Below, piece by piece: positions 51,439-60,963 of a stretch of DNA of 64,000 nt (position 1 is the first letter of the stretch; the number at the start of each line of letters is the position of its first letter). The notes under the pieces were generated by a model. The model did no database searches and was not told the origin of the DNA. It saw only the letters and a program-made list of their open reading frames with translations. Origin of the DNA: Tepidanaerobacter acetatoxydans_A (lineage in GTDB: Bacteria > Bacillota > Thermosediminibacteria > Thermosediminibacterales > Tepidanaerobacteraceae); contig JALHJR010000008.1 in NCBI GenBank assembly GCA_022840405.1, positions 1-64,000 of the forward strand. The letters are read 5' to 3'. The translations under genes were made by a program, and so were the position numbers.

Positions 51439-52548
51439 TCAGCTTAATATTCGATTTTTGGTAGTCTTGTCAAAGAGATGGAGCTTATTCATATCAAAAC
51501 CGATTTTAATGGTATCGCCTACGTGAGCATTGCTGCGCGGGTCAACTCGAGCAGTAAGAGAATTTCCTTGCACAGTAAGATAAAGGAAGGTTTCTGAGCC
51601 TAGCAGCTCTATGACATCTACCTTGGCATTCAAGCAGTATTCTGGAAAGTAATCAAGAAATGCTGCTTCATCATGGATGTCTTCAGGGCGTATTCCCAAG
51701 ATAATTTCTTTATCTAAATAGGAAGGGTCAATTTTTTTAACAACGCCTTCCGGGATGAGTAGTTTTACGTCATTTAAATTTACATAAACCTTGTCATTTT
51801 CCTTTGAAAGCTTTGCGTCAATAAAGTTCATTTGGGGGCTGCCGATGAACCCCGCAACAAATGTGTTAATCGGATAATCATAGATATTTTGCGGTGTGTC
51901 TACTTGATTGATGTATCCGTCCTTCATTACAACAATACGGCTACCCATGGTCATAGCTTCGGTCTGGTCGTGTGTGACGTAAATGAAAGTAGTTTTAAGC
52001 CTATCATGAAGTTTTGCAATTTCAGTTCTCATTTGAACTCTAAGCTTTGCATCTAAGTTGGATAAGGGTTCATCCATCAAAAAAACTTTAGGTTCCCGCA
52101 CGATTGCTCGCCCCAGTGCTACCCTCTGCCGCTGCCCTCCGGATAATGCTTTAGGTTTACGATCAAGAAGGTTTTCAATGCCAAGTATGGAGGCAGCTTC
52201 CTTTACCCGTTGGTCAATTTCAGATTTGGGTATTTTTCTTAATTTTAGGCCGAAAGCCATGTTGTCATAAACATTCATATGAGGATAAAGAGCGTAGTTT
52301 TGAAAAACCATTGCTATGTCACGGTCCTTTGGAGAAACATCATTTACGAGTCTATCACCAATATATAATTCTCCTGAGGAGATTTCCTCAAGCCCTGCTA
52401 CCATTCTAAGAGTGGTAGATTTTCCACAGCCGGAAGGGCCTACAAGCACTACAAATTCCTTGTCTTCAATTTCAAGATTGAAGTCTATAACGGCTTTGAT
52501 GTCGCCAGGATAAACCTTGTTTATATTTTTAAATATTACCTTGGCCAT
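51439..52548 (-). CDS. MsmK/UgpC-type ABC transporter ATPase
   Basis: 369-residue ATPase of carbohydrate importers (CUT1 class). Walker A GPSGCGKSTT near residue 37, Q-loop FQNYALYPHMNVYDN, signature LSGGQRQRVALGRAI near 133, Walker B VFLMDEPLSNLDAKL, and a C-terminal OB-fold regulatory domain after residue 240. AAAGGAC precedes the ATG. No binding protein or permease lies near; such orphan ATPases often serve several sugar importers. UgpC for glycerol-3-phosphate is an alternative label but unsupported by context. Confidence 0.9.
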   Translation of the reverse strand: MAKVIFKNINKVYPGDIKAVIDFNLEIEDKEFVVLVGPSGCGKSTTLRMVAGLEEISSGELYIGDRLVNDVSPKDRDIAMVFQNYALYPHMNVYDNMAFGLKLRKIPKSEIDQRVKEAASILGIENLLDRKPKALSGGQRQRVALGRAIVREPKVFLMDEPLSNLDAKLRVQMRTEIAKLHDRLKTTFIYVTHDQTEAMTMGSRIVVMKDGYINQVDTPQNIYDYPINTFVAGFIGSPQMNFIDAKLSKENDKVYVNLNDVKLLIPEGVVKKIDPSYLDKEIILGIRPEDIHDEAAFLDYFPEYCLNAKVDVIELLGSETFLYLTVQGNSLTARVDPRSNAHVGDTIKIGFDMNKLHLFDKTTKNRILS

Positions 52549-52801
52549 AAGTCCTTTCCCTCTTTCCGATATGTTTTCTATACTTAAATGATAATATAGT
52601 TGACTGTTTTATGAAATTGAAAAAATAGCAAAAAATTTTTATGGAAATTCTACATTTTATACAAAACAGAACTTATTTGATGCATAGCAATTCCTATAAA
52701 ACTGTAGCTGTTCTGTTTTTATTTGTTTATTTTTTTAAAATAATATAATATTATAGCAATACAGGACATGCATTTAATTTAAATGAAAGAGGTTTACTTT
52801 A

Positions 52802-53953
52802 ATGAAAAGAAAGAAAAAAGCATTTTACAGCTCTCAGGCTGCCTTGGTTATTTCAATTATTATTACCATTAGCGCCGTTACATATATCTACGCTGGTTAC
52901 AAAGGCTTAAGCATATGTGGGCTTTTAGGTATAAATATGCCGGAAACAGAAATGATTGGCGATATGACGCAAGACTTTATCGAAGAAGAGCTCCCAGAAG
53001 AGAAAGAACACTTACCAAATCCAACTGTGACTCTACTTGCTGTGGGGGATGTAATGATGCACGATGGTCAGATTTGGGCAGGTTACAATGAAAAAAATGA
53101 TAGTTTTGATTACTCGGAGTTCTTTCATGTAGTAAAAGATGAAATAACTTCAGCCGATATAGCTATGGCTGACCTTGAAACGACATTGGCAGGTAAGGAA
53201 CAAAAATATACAGGATATCCCATGTTTAATAGCCCTGACGAGTTGGCTGATGCTCTAAAAGACGCCGGCTTTGACATCATAGTTACTTCGAATAACCATA
53301 GTCTTGATCGGGGTGCTAAAGGAGCTCTTCGAACTCTGGAGGTCCTAAAAGAGCGGGGTCTAACGCCTATCGGGACTTATGAATCTGAAGAAGATAGGGA
53401 GCAAATTCTGGTAAAAGAAGTAAATAATATAAACATTGCTTTCCTATCCTATACCTATGGCACTAATGGCATACCTGTTCCTGCCGATAAAAAGTATCTG
53501 GTGAATCTTATTGACGAAGAGCTGATACTGGAGGATATAAGAAGGGCTCGAGAAAAAGCCGATACTGTGGTAGTATATCTTCATTTTGGGGAAGAGTATC
53601 AGCAATCGCCTTCTAAGGCACAGAGAAATTTAGCACATCTTGTGCTCAAAAGCGGTGCCGATATTATAGTAGCCAGCCATCCCCATGTGATTCAACCGGG
53701 TGAATGGATGGAAGTCCAAGAGCCTGATGGCCGGATAATCAAAAAATATGTAATATATTCGATGGGTAATTTCATTTCTGCACAAAGATTTCCGCATACC
53801 GAAGAGGGATTGATGATGAAATTTACACTAGAGAAGGATTTGGAACAGAATAAGGTTTATCTTACCGATGTAAAAGAAATCGACACATGGGTGGATAAAT
53901 TTGTTAGAGACGGAAAAATGAGGTATGTAGTAAGATTTGGAAAAAAACCTTAG
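52802..53953 (+). CDS. CapA family metallophosphatase-like protein
   Basis: 383-residue membrane-anchored protein. A single N-terminal membrane segment (about 11-33) is followed by an extracytoplasmic CapA domain (PgsA type) with motifs LLAVGDVMMHDGQI near residue 80, FNSPDELADALKDAGFDIIV and SNNHSLDRG near 165, HFGEEY near 262, ASHPHVIQP near 290 and YSMGNFISAQ near 320, the metal-site residues of this calcineurin-like fold. CapA proteins are linked to poly-gamma-glutamate or to cell-envelope functions; no cap genes are near. AAAGAGG lies upstream of the ATG. Confidence 0.88.
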   Translation: MKRKKKAFYSSQAALVISIIITISAVTYIYAGYKGLSICGLLGINMPETEMIGDMTQDFIEEELPEEKEHLPNPTVTLLAVGDVMMHDGQIWAGYNEKNDSFDYSEFFHVVKDEITSADIAMADLETTLAGKEQKYTGYPMFNSPDELADALKDAGFDIIVTSNNHSLDRGAKGALRTLEVLKERGLTPIGTYESEEDREQILVKEVNNINIAFLSYTYGTNGIPVPADKKYLVNLIDEELILEDIRRAREKADTVVVYLHFGEEYQQSPSKAQRNLAHLVLKSGADIIVASHPHVIQPGEWMEVQEPDGRIIKKYVIYSMGNFISAQRFPHTEEGLMMKFTLEKDLEQNKVYLTDVKEIDTWVDKFVRDGKMRYVVRFGKKP

Positions 53954-54180
53954 TTCTACTACTAATTCGGCTGCAGTAATTAAACTATGTATGATGTGAT
54001 ATTATCCATAAGTTTTAAAGATATGTATTAACATTTGCAGGATATTTGATACTAACAATTTTTCTATAAAGGCTTTGTAAAAAATTATTTTGTGTTATAA
54101 TAAATAAGTGGTTTTAGGTTTTACAGCTTCAATTGAGAAATATTAATAGCGATATAAATTTGGGGTTCGGTGAAGTGTAT

Positions 54181-54705
54181 ATGCAAAAAGACATAAAATC
54201 AGAGGTAGTAGAATGGATTAAAGCGATTGTATTTGCACTAGTGCTTGCTCTTATTATACGGGGTTTAATTTTTGAACCTATGATAGTGCCTACAGGTTCT
54301 ATGATTCCTACGATTGAAATAAATGATAGGATTCTTGTTAATAAGTTTGTATATCGATTTCATGTTCCGGATTATAATGATATAGTAGTTTTTAAATATC
54401 CTGATGATCCGCATCAGACTTTTGTAAAACGTCTTATTGGTAAGGGCGGGGATATAATAGAAATCAAAGATGGGACGCTTTATAGAAATAATGAGCCAGT
54501 CCAGGAAACATATATAAAAGAACCTATGTATAGTGATTCTGGGCCATATAAAGTTCCTGAAGGCCACTACTTTATGATGGGTGATAATAGAAATAACTCT
54601 AAAGACAGTAGGTTCTGGGAGAACAAGTATGTTTCACAAAACCAAGTGATAGGGAAAGCTACTTACCGAATATGGCCAATAAATAGAATAGGTCAATTAA
54701 AATAA
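54181..54705 (+). CDS. lepB: Signal peptidase I
   Basis: 174-residue type I leader peptidase. One N-terminal membrane anchor (about 12-31), catalytic Ser40 in PTGSMIPTI and general-base Lys83 in QTFVKRLIG; box E is GDNRNNSKDSR near 138. Start at 54181 follows GGTGA; an in-frame extension to 54133 lacks a ribosome-binding site. TATAAT at 54096-54101 marks a likely promoter. Confidence 0.93.
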   Translation: MQKDIKSEVVEWIKAIVFALVLALIIRGLIFEPMIVPTGSMIPTIEINDRILVNKFVYRFHVPDYNDIVVFKYPDDPHQTFVKRLIGKGGDIIEIKDGTLYRNNEPVQETYIKEPMYSDSGPYKVPEGHYFMMGDNRNNSKDSRFWENKYVSQNQVIGKATYRIWPINRIGQLK

Positions 54706-54717
54706 AAACAGCTGGCC

Positions 54718-54746
54718 TTGAATTTTGATGAATTTTATATTATAAT
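54718..54746 (+). promoter_or_regulatory. Promoter of the tRNA-Ala/tRNA-Val pair
   Basis: TTGAAT (54718-54723), 17-nt spacer, TATAAT (54741-54746). Start expected about 46 nt ahead of tRNA-Ala. Confidence 0.6.
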
Positions 54747-54798
54747 TACCTCACATTGTGTTTTTGATTATAGTGTTTAAATATGATGTTGTATTTAT

Positions 54799-54874
54799 GG
54801 GGATATAGCTCAGCTGGGAGAGCGTCTGGTTCGCAATCAGAAGGTCAGGGGTTCGATCCCCCTTATCTCCACCA
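54799..54874 (+). tRNA. tRNA-Ala (anticodon CGC)
   Basis: 76 nt with encoded CCA. Anticodon loop TTCGCAA gives CGC; the acceptor stem has the G3-U70 pair that marks alanine tRNAs. T-loop GTTCGATCC is standard. Confidence 0.95.
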
Positions 54875-54880
54875 AAGTAA

Positions 54881-54955
54881 GGGCGCGTAGCTCAGGGGGA
54901 GAGCGCTTGATTCACATTCAAGAGGTCGCAGGTTCGAAACCTGCCGCGCCCACCA
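54881..54955 (+). tRNA. tRNA-Val (anticodon CAC)
   Basis: 75 nt with encoded CCA. Acceptor GGGCGCG/CGCGCCC, anticodon loop TTCACAT giving CAC, T-loop GTTCGAAAC. Six nucleotides after tRNA-Ala. Confidence 0.95.
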
Positions 54956-54964
54956 AAAGATACC

Positions 54965-54993
54965 TTGACATTTTTTTTAAAACCTATTATACT
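54965..54993 (+). promoter_or_regulatory. Promoter of the second tRNA-Ala
   Basis: Consensus TTGACA (54965-54970), 17-nt spacer including a T8 run, TATACT (54988-54993), 41 bp upstream of the tRNA. The T-run may also end the preceding tRNA transcript. Confidence 0.7.
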
Positions 54994-55034
54994 AATAAAT
55001 GCTTATGGATTAACAGTTTTATTATTAACCAAGA

Positions 55035-55110
<76 letters not shown>

Positions 55111-55123
55111 AAGCGAAATTAGG

Positions 55124-55161
55124 ACGTAGAGCGGGATATACCGTTTCTACGTTTTATTTTT
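55124..55161 (+). terminator. Terminator of the tRNA cluster
   Basis: ACGTAGA (55124-55130) pairs with TCTACGT (55146-55152), with an inner CGG/CCG, followed by TTTATTTTT. Confidence 0.8.
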
Positions 55162-55306
55162 GAGTAAAAAAGTTGTAAAGCTTATAAATAGCAGCTTTAA
55201 CTTCATGCTATATATTGCTTTATAATTGTTTTAAGGATAAAATATATAGTAAGGATTTAATAATACAACAGTATTGGATTTAAAAGTTAAGAGGTGATTT
55301 GTTAAA

Positions 55307-56392
55307 TTGAAGGTTGGATTAGTTGGTTTACCCACTGTAGGTAAGACTACTTTTTTTAATTTATTGACAAACGCAAAAGTAGAAACAAGTGCATTTCAAA
55401 GCGGAAAAATCAACGCTAATTTCAGTCTTGCAAGAGTGCCTGATGAAAGAGTTGATTTCTTGGCAAAGGTCTATAAACCGAAAAAGGTTACATATGCTCA
55501 GATCGAAGTTATTGATATACCGGGTTTAGTAAGCGGAGCCAGTGAAGGGAAAGGTTCCGGCAACCAGTTTCTTGATAATATAAGAAAAGTTGATTGTCTT
55601 GTCCATATAGTCAGGGCATTTTCAGATGAAAGCATACTGCACCCCGAAGGGTCAATAGATGTAATCAGAGATATTGAAAATATCGGGATGGAATTGCTCT
55701 TGGCGGATCTTCAGCTTGTAGAAACAAGAATTGAAAGAATAGATGCTGGTAAAAAAATTACTAAAGAACTTACAGCGGAGAGAGAAGTTTTGCAAAAGCT
55801 TAGAGAGGCCTTAGAAAATGAAATCGGACTTTCTGATATCGAGCTATCCGAGGAAGAACAACGGATAATTGAACATCTTGACTTTTTAACCGTTAAGCCC
55901 GTAATTATAGTTATTAATGTTGATGAGCAGCAATTGGCCGAAGGTTATGAGAGTAGGGAAAAAATTTTAAACTACTGCAAGGAGAAAAATCTTCCTGCAT
56001 TTGAAGTAAGTGCCAAAGCAGAAGTAGAAATCAGCGAACTGGATGAGCAAGACAGGGCGGTGTTTATGAAAGAGCTGAATATTAAGGAATCGGGCATAGA
56101 TTTACTTGCAAGGGCTATTTACGAGGAACTCAATTTAATATCCTTCTTAACTGCCGGAGAAGACGAAGTAAAGGCATGGACGATTACGAGAGGTACAAAT
56201 GCAAAAGCTGCTGCGGGCAAGATACACTCGGATATCGAAAGAGGATTTATAAGGGCGGAGGTAATAAACTTTAAGGATTTTAAAGAATGTGGCAATATGG
56301 TAAAAGCAAGGGAGCTAGGCAAACTTCGTCTTGAAGGAAAAGAGTATATCATACAAGATGGAGATATAATTAATTTTAGATTTAACGTCTGA
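55307..56392 (+). CDS. ychF: Ribosome-binding ATPase YchF
   Basis: 361-residue Obg-family P-loop protein. G1 GLPTVGKTTFF at residues 7-17, G3 DIPGLVSGASEGKGSGNQFL, and NVDE in place of NKxD, which in this family favours ATP over GTP; the C-terminal TGS-like domain (DUF933) ends IIQDGDIINFRFNV. TTG start with GAGGTGATTT. It is followed by rex, which has its own promoter. Confidence 0.93.
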   Translation: MKVGLVGLPTVGKTTFFNLLTNAKVETSAFQSGKINANFSLARVPDERVDFLAKVYKPKKVTYAQIEVIDIPGLVSGASEGKGSGNQFLDNIRKVDCLVHIVRAFSDESILHPEGSIDVIRDIENIGMELLLADLQLVETRIERIDAGKKITKELTAEREVLQKLREALENEIGLSDIELSEEEQRIIEHLDFLTVKPVIIVINVDEQQLAEGYESREKILNYCKEKNLPAFEVSAKAEVEISELDEQDRAVFMKELNIKESGIDLLARAIYEELNLISFLTAGEDEVKAWTITRGTNAKAAAGKIHSDIERGFIRAEVINFKDFKECGNMVKARELGKLRLEGKEYIIQDGDIINFRFNV

Positions 56393-56393
56393 A

Positions 56394-56422
56394 TTGACTG
56401 AAGAAAAATGATATGATATATT
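56394..56422 (+). promoter_or_regulatory. rex promoter
   Basis: TTGACT (56394-56399), 17-nt spacer, TATATT (56417-56422). Its -35 box begins next to the ychF stop codon. Confidence 0.6.
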
Positions 56423-56442
56423 TGTGTTAAAATAATCACAAA
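56421..56442 (+). promoter_or_regulatory. Candidate Rex autoregulatory operator
   Basis: Inverted repeat TTTGTG-N10-CACAAA overlapping the rex -10 box. It is two bases longer than the usual 18-bp Rex site, so it may be a variant or bound more weakly. Confidence 0.4.
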
Positions 56443-56454
56443 CGGGGTGATATT

Positions 56455-57156
56455 TTGGAACAACCCGGTGAAATAAAGAAGGTATCCATGGCCGTAATCA
56501 AACGGCTGCCCAAATACTATAAATGCCTGGGGAATCTACTTAAAAATAATGTAGAAAGAGTTTCCTCTCAAGAGCTCAGCAAGATTTTAGGTTTTACCGC
56601 ATCTCAAATAAGACAAGATTTAAACAATTTTGGTGAATTCGGTCAACAAGGCTATGGATATAATGTATTACAGCTTTACACAGAGATTTCTAAAATCTTA
56701 GGTTTAAATACTATACATAAAATGGTACTTATAGGAGCGGGTAATTTAGGACAGGCCTTGGCAAACTACAGCGAATTCAGAACTCACGGCTTTGATATTA
56801 TTGCTATTTTTGATACAAACCCCAACCTAATAGGTCGTAAAATTAACAACACTCCCATATATCCTGTAGAAGATATGGAGTATTTTATCAATGAAAATGA
56901 TGTAGACATTGCAATACTGACAGTCCCTAAAGATAAAACCGAAAAAGTCATTGAGGTTTTGTCAAAAACTTGCATTCGAGGAATATGGAATTTTACACCG
57001 GCAGAAATCACAACAGATGATGATACAGATGATATAATAGTGGAAAATGTGCATTTAATAGATAGTTTATTTACCTTAAGTTATCGTATAAATGAAGATA
57101 AGCTCCAGGAAAGACTTTTAAAACAAAAAAGAAAAATATTTCCCGACCGTAGATAA
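56455..57156 (+). CDS. rex: Redox-sensing transcriptional repressor Rex
   Basis: 233-residue NADH/NAD sensor. N-terminal winged helix with VIKRLPKYYKCLGNLL and SSQELSKILGFTASQIRQDLNNFG, then the hallmark GEFGQQGYGYNV and a Rossmann domain with LIGAGNLGQALANY near residue 86. TTG start with CGGGGTGA. In Clostridia Rex represses fermentative and WLP genes when NADH is low; a candidate site lies at the WLP promoter of this window (4010-4027). Confidence 0.95.
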   Translation: MEQPGEIKKVSMAVIKRLPKYYKCLGNLLKNNVERVSSQELSKILGFTASQIRQDLNNFGEFGQQGYGYNVLQLYTEISKILGLNTIHKMVLIGAGNLGQALANYSEFRTHGFDIIAIFDTNPNLIGRKINNTPIYPVEDMEYFINENDVDIAILTVPKDKTEKVIEVLSKTCIRGIWNFTPAEITTDDDTDDIIVENVHLIDSLFTLSYRINEDKLQERLLKQKRKIFPDRR

Positions 57157-57211
57157 AAAAAGCCCTTTATGGTAAAATAAGATAAGGCTGGACTATGGGA
57201 GGGATATTTTT

Positions 57212-58159
57212 TTGAAGAGATTATTACATGCTGTTTTAATTACGTTTATTATACTTATACTTGCAGGATGTAACGCGGAATCATCTCCTACAGACTCAAC
57301 ATATTCCACTCCACCTGTATCGTCTGAAAAAAAGGTTTCGGTCTATTATATAAAGTCGGGATTCTTGACGCCTGCCACTTATAGCACAGATACCAACGTC
57401 GATAACTATATAACTCAGGCAAGCACTGCTATCGATTTATTATTTTCCAAAACTGTTCCTGAAGGATTTGAAAATGAACTTGCTAATGTAAAATTAAATA
57501 GTTTGGAGATTAGCGGCGATACGGTATCTATTGATGTTTCCGGCGAATTTCTGGCAGGTGGTAAAACTGATACGGCAAAAAAACAGATTATTTACACATT
57601 AATAGAATGTGATAATATTTTTCATGTAAATATTACTGTCGATGGTAAACCATATGCAACAATGTTGGAAAGACCGCAGTTCATAAATTTGTTAAATCCT
57701 GACGAATACGAAAAAGATAAAGGAAATCCTGATGAAGTAAGCAAGTATTTAACGATTTATTATACTGATAAAAATAAAAAGTATTTAATTCCGGTTACGA
57801 TAAAGTCGGATAAAGTAAAAGCGGAAGATAAAGCTAAGGCAGCATTACAGTATTTAAGCGAAGGTGTCGGCGACATACAAAACTTGCAAACCTTTCCCAA
57901 GAAAATAGAAATAAAGAATCTTCATGTTGACGGCGGTATAGCTGAAGTCGATTTGGACTTAAATTCTCTCTTTGAATTTAACAACGAGGCTCAATATGCG
58001 GAGATTGCGATTGAAGCTGTAAGTCGAACATTGACTAGTATTGATGGCATTGACGAGGTGCAGTTTCTAATTAATGGTAAGACTAGGGATTACGTAACAA
58101 GTAATGTGAGTATAAAAAACCCCATAAAACCTGAAAGATGGTATAATTTAGTAAAATAA
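57212..58159 (+). CDS. GerM-type lipoprotein with two GerMN domains
   Basis: 315 residues. Signal peptide with lipobox LAGC (lipidated C20), then two repeats of the GerMN fold (about 45-150 and 170-290), each ending in a beta-rich VQFLINGK- or ITVDGK-like stretch. GerM in Bacillus takes part in sporulation and germination, probably through peptidoglycan. TTG start with GGGAGGGAT. A paralogue lies at 60964-61974, on the other side of a cell-wall amidase. Confidence 0.82.
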   Translation: MKRLLHAVLITFIILILAGCNAESSPTDSTYSTPPVSSEKKVSVYYIKSGFLTPATYSTDTNVDNYITQASTAIDLLFSKTVPEGFENELANVKLNSLEISGDTVSIDVSGEFLAGGKTDTAKKQIIYTLIECDNIFHVNITVDGKPYATMLERPQFINLLNPDEYEKDKGNPDEVSKYLTIYYTDKNKKYLIPVTIKSDKVKAEDKAKAALQYLSEGVGDIQNLQTFPKKIEIKNLHVDGGIAEVDLDLNSLFEFNNEAQYAEIAIEAVSRTLTSIDGIDEVQFLINGKTRDYVTSNVSIKNPIKPERWYNLVK

Positions 58160-58180
58160 CGTTAGTAAAAGTCAAACAAA

Positions 58181-58225
58181 GGTTGTTCCAAATTATAGCT
58201 TTTGGAATAACCCTTCTTATTTTTA
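58181..58225 (+). terminator. Terminator after the first GerM-type gene
   Basis: GGTTGTTCCAA (58181-58191) pairs with TTGGAATAACC (58202-58212), one G-U, followed by CTTCTTATTTTT. Confidence 0.75.
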
Positions 58226-58355
58226 AGATGTGTTTAAATTTTACAATTTCATTACACTTGTCTTTTTCTAGAGGATTTTGCAAGACAAGGTCGAAGTTAT
58301 AGTTATATATGAATACAGGTTAGAAGTTGCAATTACTACAGGAGGTTTCAGAACA

Positions 58356-60290
58356 ATGTTAAAAAAAATATTCGCTGCAGCCGTAATCTTTATCTCGATG
58401 CTGTGTATCCCTGCTTATGGAATGGCAGCTTTAAATCCCATTGAAATTTACATAAATGATGCAAAAATCGACTCGGACGTACCGCCGGTGATTATAAATG
58501 ACCGGACTTTAGCTCCTGTCCGTGTAATTTCTGAAAATCTTGGAGCAGAAGTTTACTGGGATAATGACAACAGGCTTGTTCAAATAAAAACCAATACGAA
58601 AACAATTATTTTAAAAATTGATGATAAAAAAGCCTTGGTGAATGGGCAGGAAATTCTTTTAGATGTTCCCGCCACGATAATAAATAATAGGACTATGGTT
58701 CCACTGCGTTTCTTAGGAGAAACTCTAGGAGCAGAAGTAAAGTGGGATAATGATCTGAGAAGAGTTATAATTAACCGAAACAGAGCAAAAATAATAGATT
58801 TTTCCTATGAAGTAGTAGAAGGCAAGCCATCAGTAATAATAAAAGGTGATGGCCCGTTAGAATATACTGAAATCGAAACACAAATTGCCAATAAATTGGC
58901 AATTGATGTAACCGCGAATCTGGATACCCTTAAAAATGCTTTAAACATAGATGATGATTTCTTAGATAAGGCTGTTGCAGGTGAAATATCCAATGAACCG
59001 GCTATAACAAGGATTGTTTTCGACGTAAAGCCCGAGGTTTCCTCGCGGATATATAGTTCATCGGACAAAAAAACCATTTTTTTGACTTTTGATGACTTCC
59101 TTGAGGATGTAACAATCGAAAATCATCCGGATGAATTATTAGTTAAACTTAAAGCGACAAATACTTCTGATGTGAACTATTTCTTATTATCAAATCCTGA
59201 CAGGTTAGTGTTGGATATAGACGGTCTTAAGCTTTCTGAAATAGCACCTCTAGAAATCCCTAAAAATGATTTTGTAAGCGATATCCGCTTTGGACAGTTT
59301 TCTGAAAATACCGTACGTGTTGTATTTGATTTAAAAGATAATATTAACTATCAAGTATTTCGGGATGATAATATTTTTTCAGTAATATTTTCCGAAGTTC
59401 ATACTGTGGAGGATATACAAATAACAAGGGAGGGTGATGCTGCTTTTATCGAAATTGCCTCAGATGGCAAGATAGGCTATGAATTAAAAGCCGATAAAAG
59501 TAAAAAGCAATTTAAGATTGTAATGCCGGGTGTAGCAATTGGCGAAAACTTACTTAATCAAAATATAATAAGAATATCTGATGATATCATAGAATATATC
59601 GAATTGGTTAAAGTAAAGGATACCAGAAGCTATAACCTTGAGATAGTTTTTAATCTAAACTCGTTTGTTAACTGTGAAATGCTATCATCACCTCCATCGT
59701 CTCTAGTAAGACTGGAAATCTATAAATCTTCCCTTAAACCGCTTGAAGGAAAGCTTATAGTAGTTGATCCGGGCCATGGCGGCAGCGAACCCGGTGCCAT
59801 AGTTAATAATGTAAAAGAAAAAGACATTAATCTGGATATTAGTTTAAAATTACAAAAATTTTTGGAAGATAATGGTGCTACAGTTCATATGACAAGAGAA
59901 AGTGATATTTTCGTTGATTTATATGCTAGAGCCGGTATAGCTAACGAGATTAATGCCGATTTATTTGTCAGTATTCATAATAATACAGCAACAAGCAGCA
60001 CTGCATCGGGAACTGAAACACTATATTTTCCGGATGCGGAGAAAAAACTATTGGCACAGGCGGTGCAAAAAGCTGTGGTAAGCTATATCAATCTAAATAA
60101 CAGAGGAATAGTTGAACGGCCGGGACTTGTTGTTACAAGGGAAACAAAGATGCCGTCGGTTTTAGTTGAAGTAGGCTTTATGACTAATGAAAACGATTTT
60201 GCACTTTTGATGACTGATGAATTTAGACAAAAAGCTGCTGAAGGAATATGTCAGGGAATAATTGATTATTTTAGTGGAAGAATCGATTGA
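58356..60290 (+). CDS. N-acetylmuramoyl-L-alanine amidase with AMIN and Cu-amine-oxidase-N-like domains
   Basis: 644-residue secreted cell-wall hydrolase. Signal peptide (1-24), then a copper amine oxidase N-terminal-like domain (about 28-145; two similar NDRTLAPVRVISENLGAEVYWD and NNRTMVPLRFLGETLGAEVKWD units, each cut here to its core NRTMVPLRFLGE), AMIN-type wall-targeting repeats (about 150-455), and an amidase_3 catalytic domain with zinc ligands H474 (DPGHGG), E488 and H541 (SIHNNT) and catalytic E605 (VEVGFM). AGGAGG precedes the ATG at 58356. Flanked by GerM-type genes. Confidence 0.9.
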   Translation: MLKKIFAAAVIFISMLCIPAYGMAALNPIEIYINDAKIDSDVPPVIINDRTLAPVRVISENLGAEVYWDNDNRLVQIKTNTKTIILKIDDKKALVNGQEILLDVPATIINNRTMVPLRFLGETLGAEVKWDNDLRRVIINRNRAKIIDFSYEVVEGKPSVIIKGDGPLEYTEIETQIANKLAIDVTANLDTLKNALNIDDDFLDKAVAGEISNEPAITRIVFDVKPEVSSRIYSSSDKKTIFLTFDDFLEDVTIENHPDELLVKLKATNTSDVNYFLLSNPDRLVLDIDGLKLSEIAPLEIPKNDFVSDIRFGQFSENTVRVVFDLKDNINYQVFRDDNIFSVIFSEVHTVEDIQITREGDAAFIEIASDGKIGYELKADKSKKQFKIVMPGVAIGENLLNQNIIRISDDIIEYIELVKVKDTRSYNLEIVFNLNSFVNCEMLSSPPSSLVRLEIYKSSLKPLEGKLIVVDPGHGGSEPGAIVNNVKEKDINLDISLKLQKFLEDNGATVHMTRESDIFVDLYARAGIANEINADLFVSIHNNTATSSTASGTETLYFPDAEKKLLAQAVQKAVVSYINLNNRGIVERPGLVVTRETKMPSVLVEVGFMTNENDFALLMTDEFRQKAAEGICQGIIDYFSGRID

Positions 60291-60365
60291 CATAAAATTT
60301 ACACTTTGATATGATAACGTTGATTTTTAACAGGATTATGGGAGTAATAGCGGGAGGGATATGTT

Positions 60366-60887
60366 TTGTTATCGCTGCTTGGGGGATATCTGCTAATCTT
60401 TATTGCTCGCGTTGCTGATGTTTCTTTGGCAACTTTGAGGACCTTGATGATTGTCAGAGGCAAGGGCCTTATTGCCGGATGCATCGGCTTTTTCGAAGTT
60501 ATAATCTACATAACGGCTTTGAATAAAGTGGTTAGCGGTTTAGACAACCCAATAAATTTACTGGTATATGCTCTAGGATTTGCGACAGGAAATGTTGTGG
60601 GAAGCTTTATCGAAGAAAAGCTTGCCATCGGTCTTACAACTGTGCAAATAATCACAGAACAGGACAAACTTTGCTCATTGATCAGAGATATGGGCTTTGG
60701 AGTTACTGTTTTGGAAGGTAAGGGTAAAGAGGGTTCAAAGAAAGTTTTAATTGTGTCTTTGCCGAGAAAAGAACTGGATAACCTTTTGAATTTTATAGAA
60801 GAAAACGACAGTGCAGCTTTTGTTACCATCATGGATACCAGAGCAAGTAAAGGGGGATACTTTAAACGAACCATGAAAGGTAAATAA
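60366..60887 (+). CDS. UPF0316 / DUF2179 membrane protein
   Basis: 173 residues: three N-terminal membrane segments (about 3-22, 33-52, 62-82) with RVADVSLATLRTLMIVRG, then a cytoplasmic DUF2179-like domain of about 80 residues with GFGVTVLEGKGKEG. Matches the UPF0316 family, function unknown; the DUF2179 part may bind a nucleotide or other small ligand. TTG start with GGGAGGGAT. Confidence 0.85.
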   Translation: MLSLLGGYLLIFIARVADVSLATLRTLMIVRGKGLIAGCIGFFEVIIYITALNKVVSGLDNPINLLVYALGFATGNVVGSFIEEKLAIGLTTVQIITEQDKLCSLIRDMGFGVTVLEGKGKEGSKKVLIVSLPRKELDNLLNFIEENDSAAFVTIMDTRASKGGYFKRTMKGK

Positions 60888-60963
60888 ATCATCTTCCTTT
60901 ACCGGCATAAAAAACCTCTTCAAAAATATATATTAATTAGATTAAAAAAGAGGGGGTTTATGT

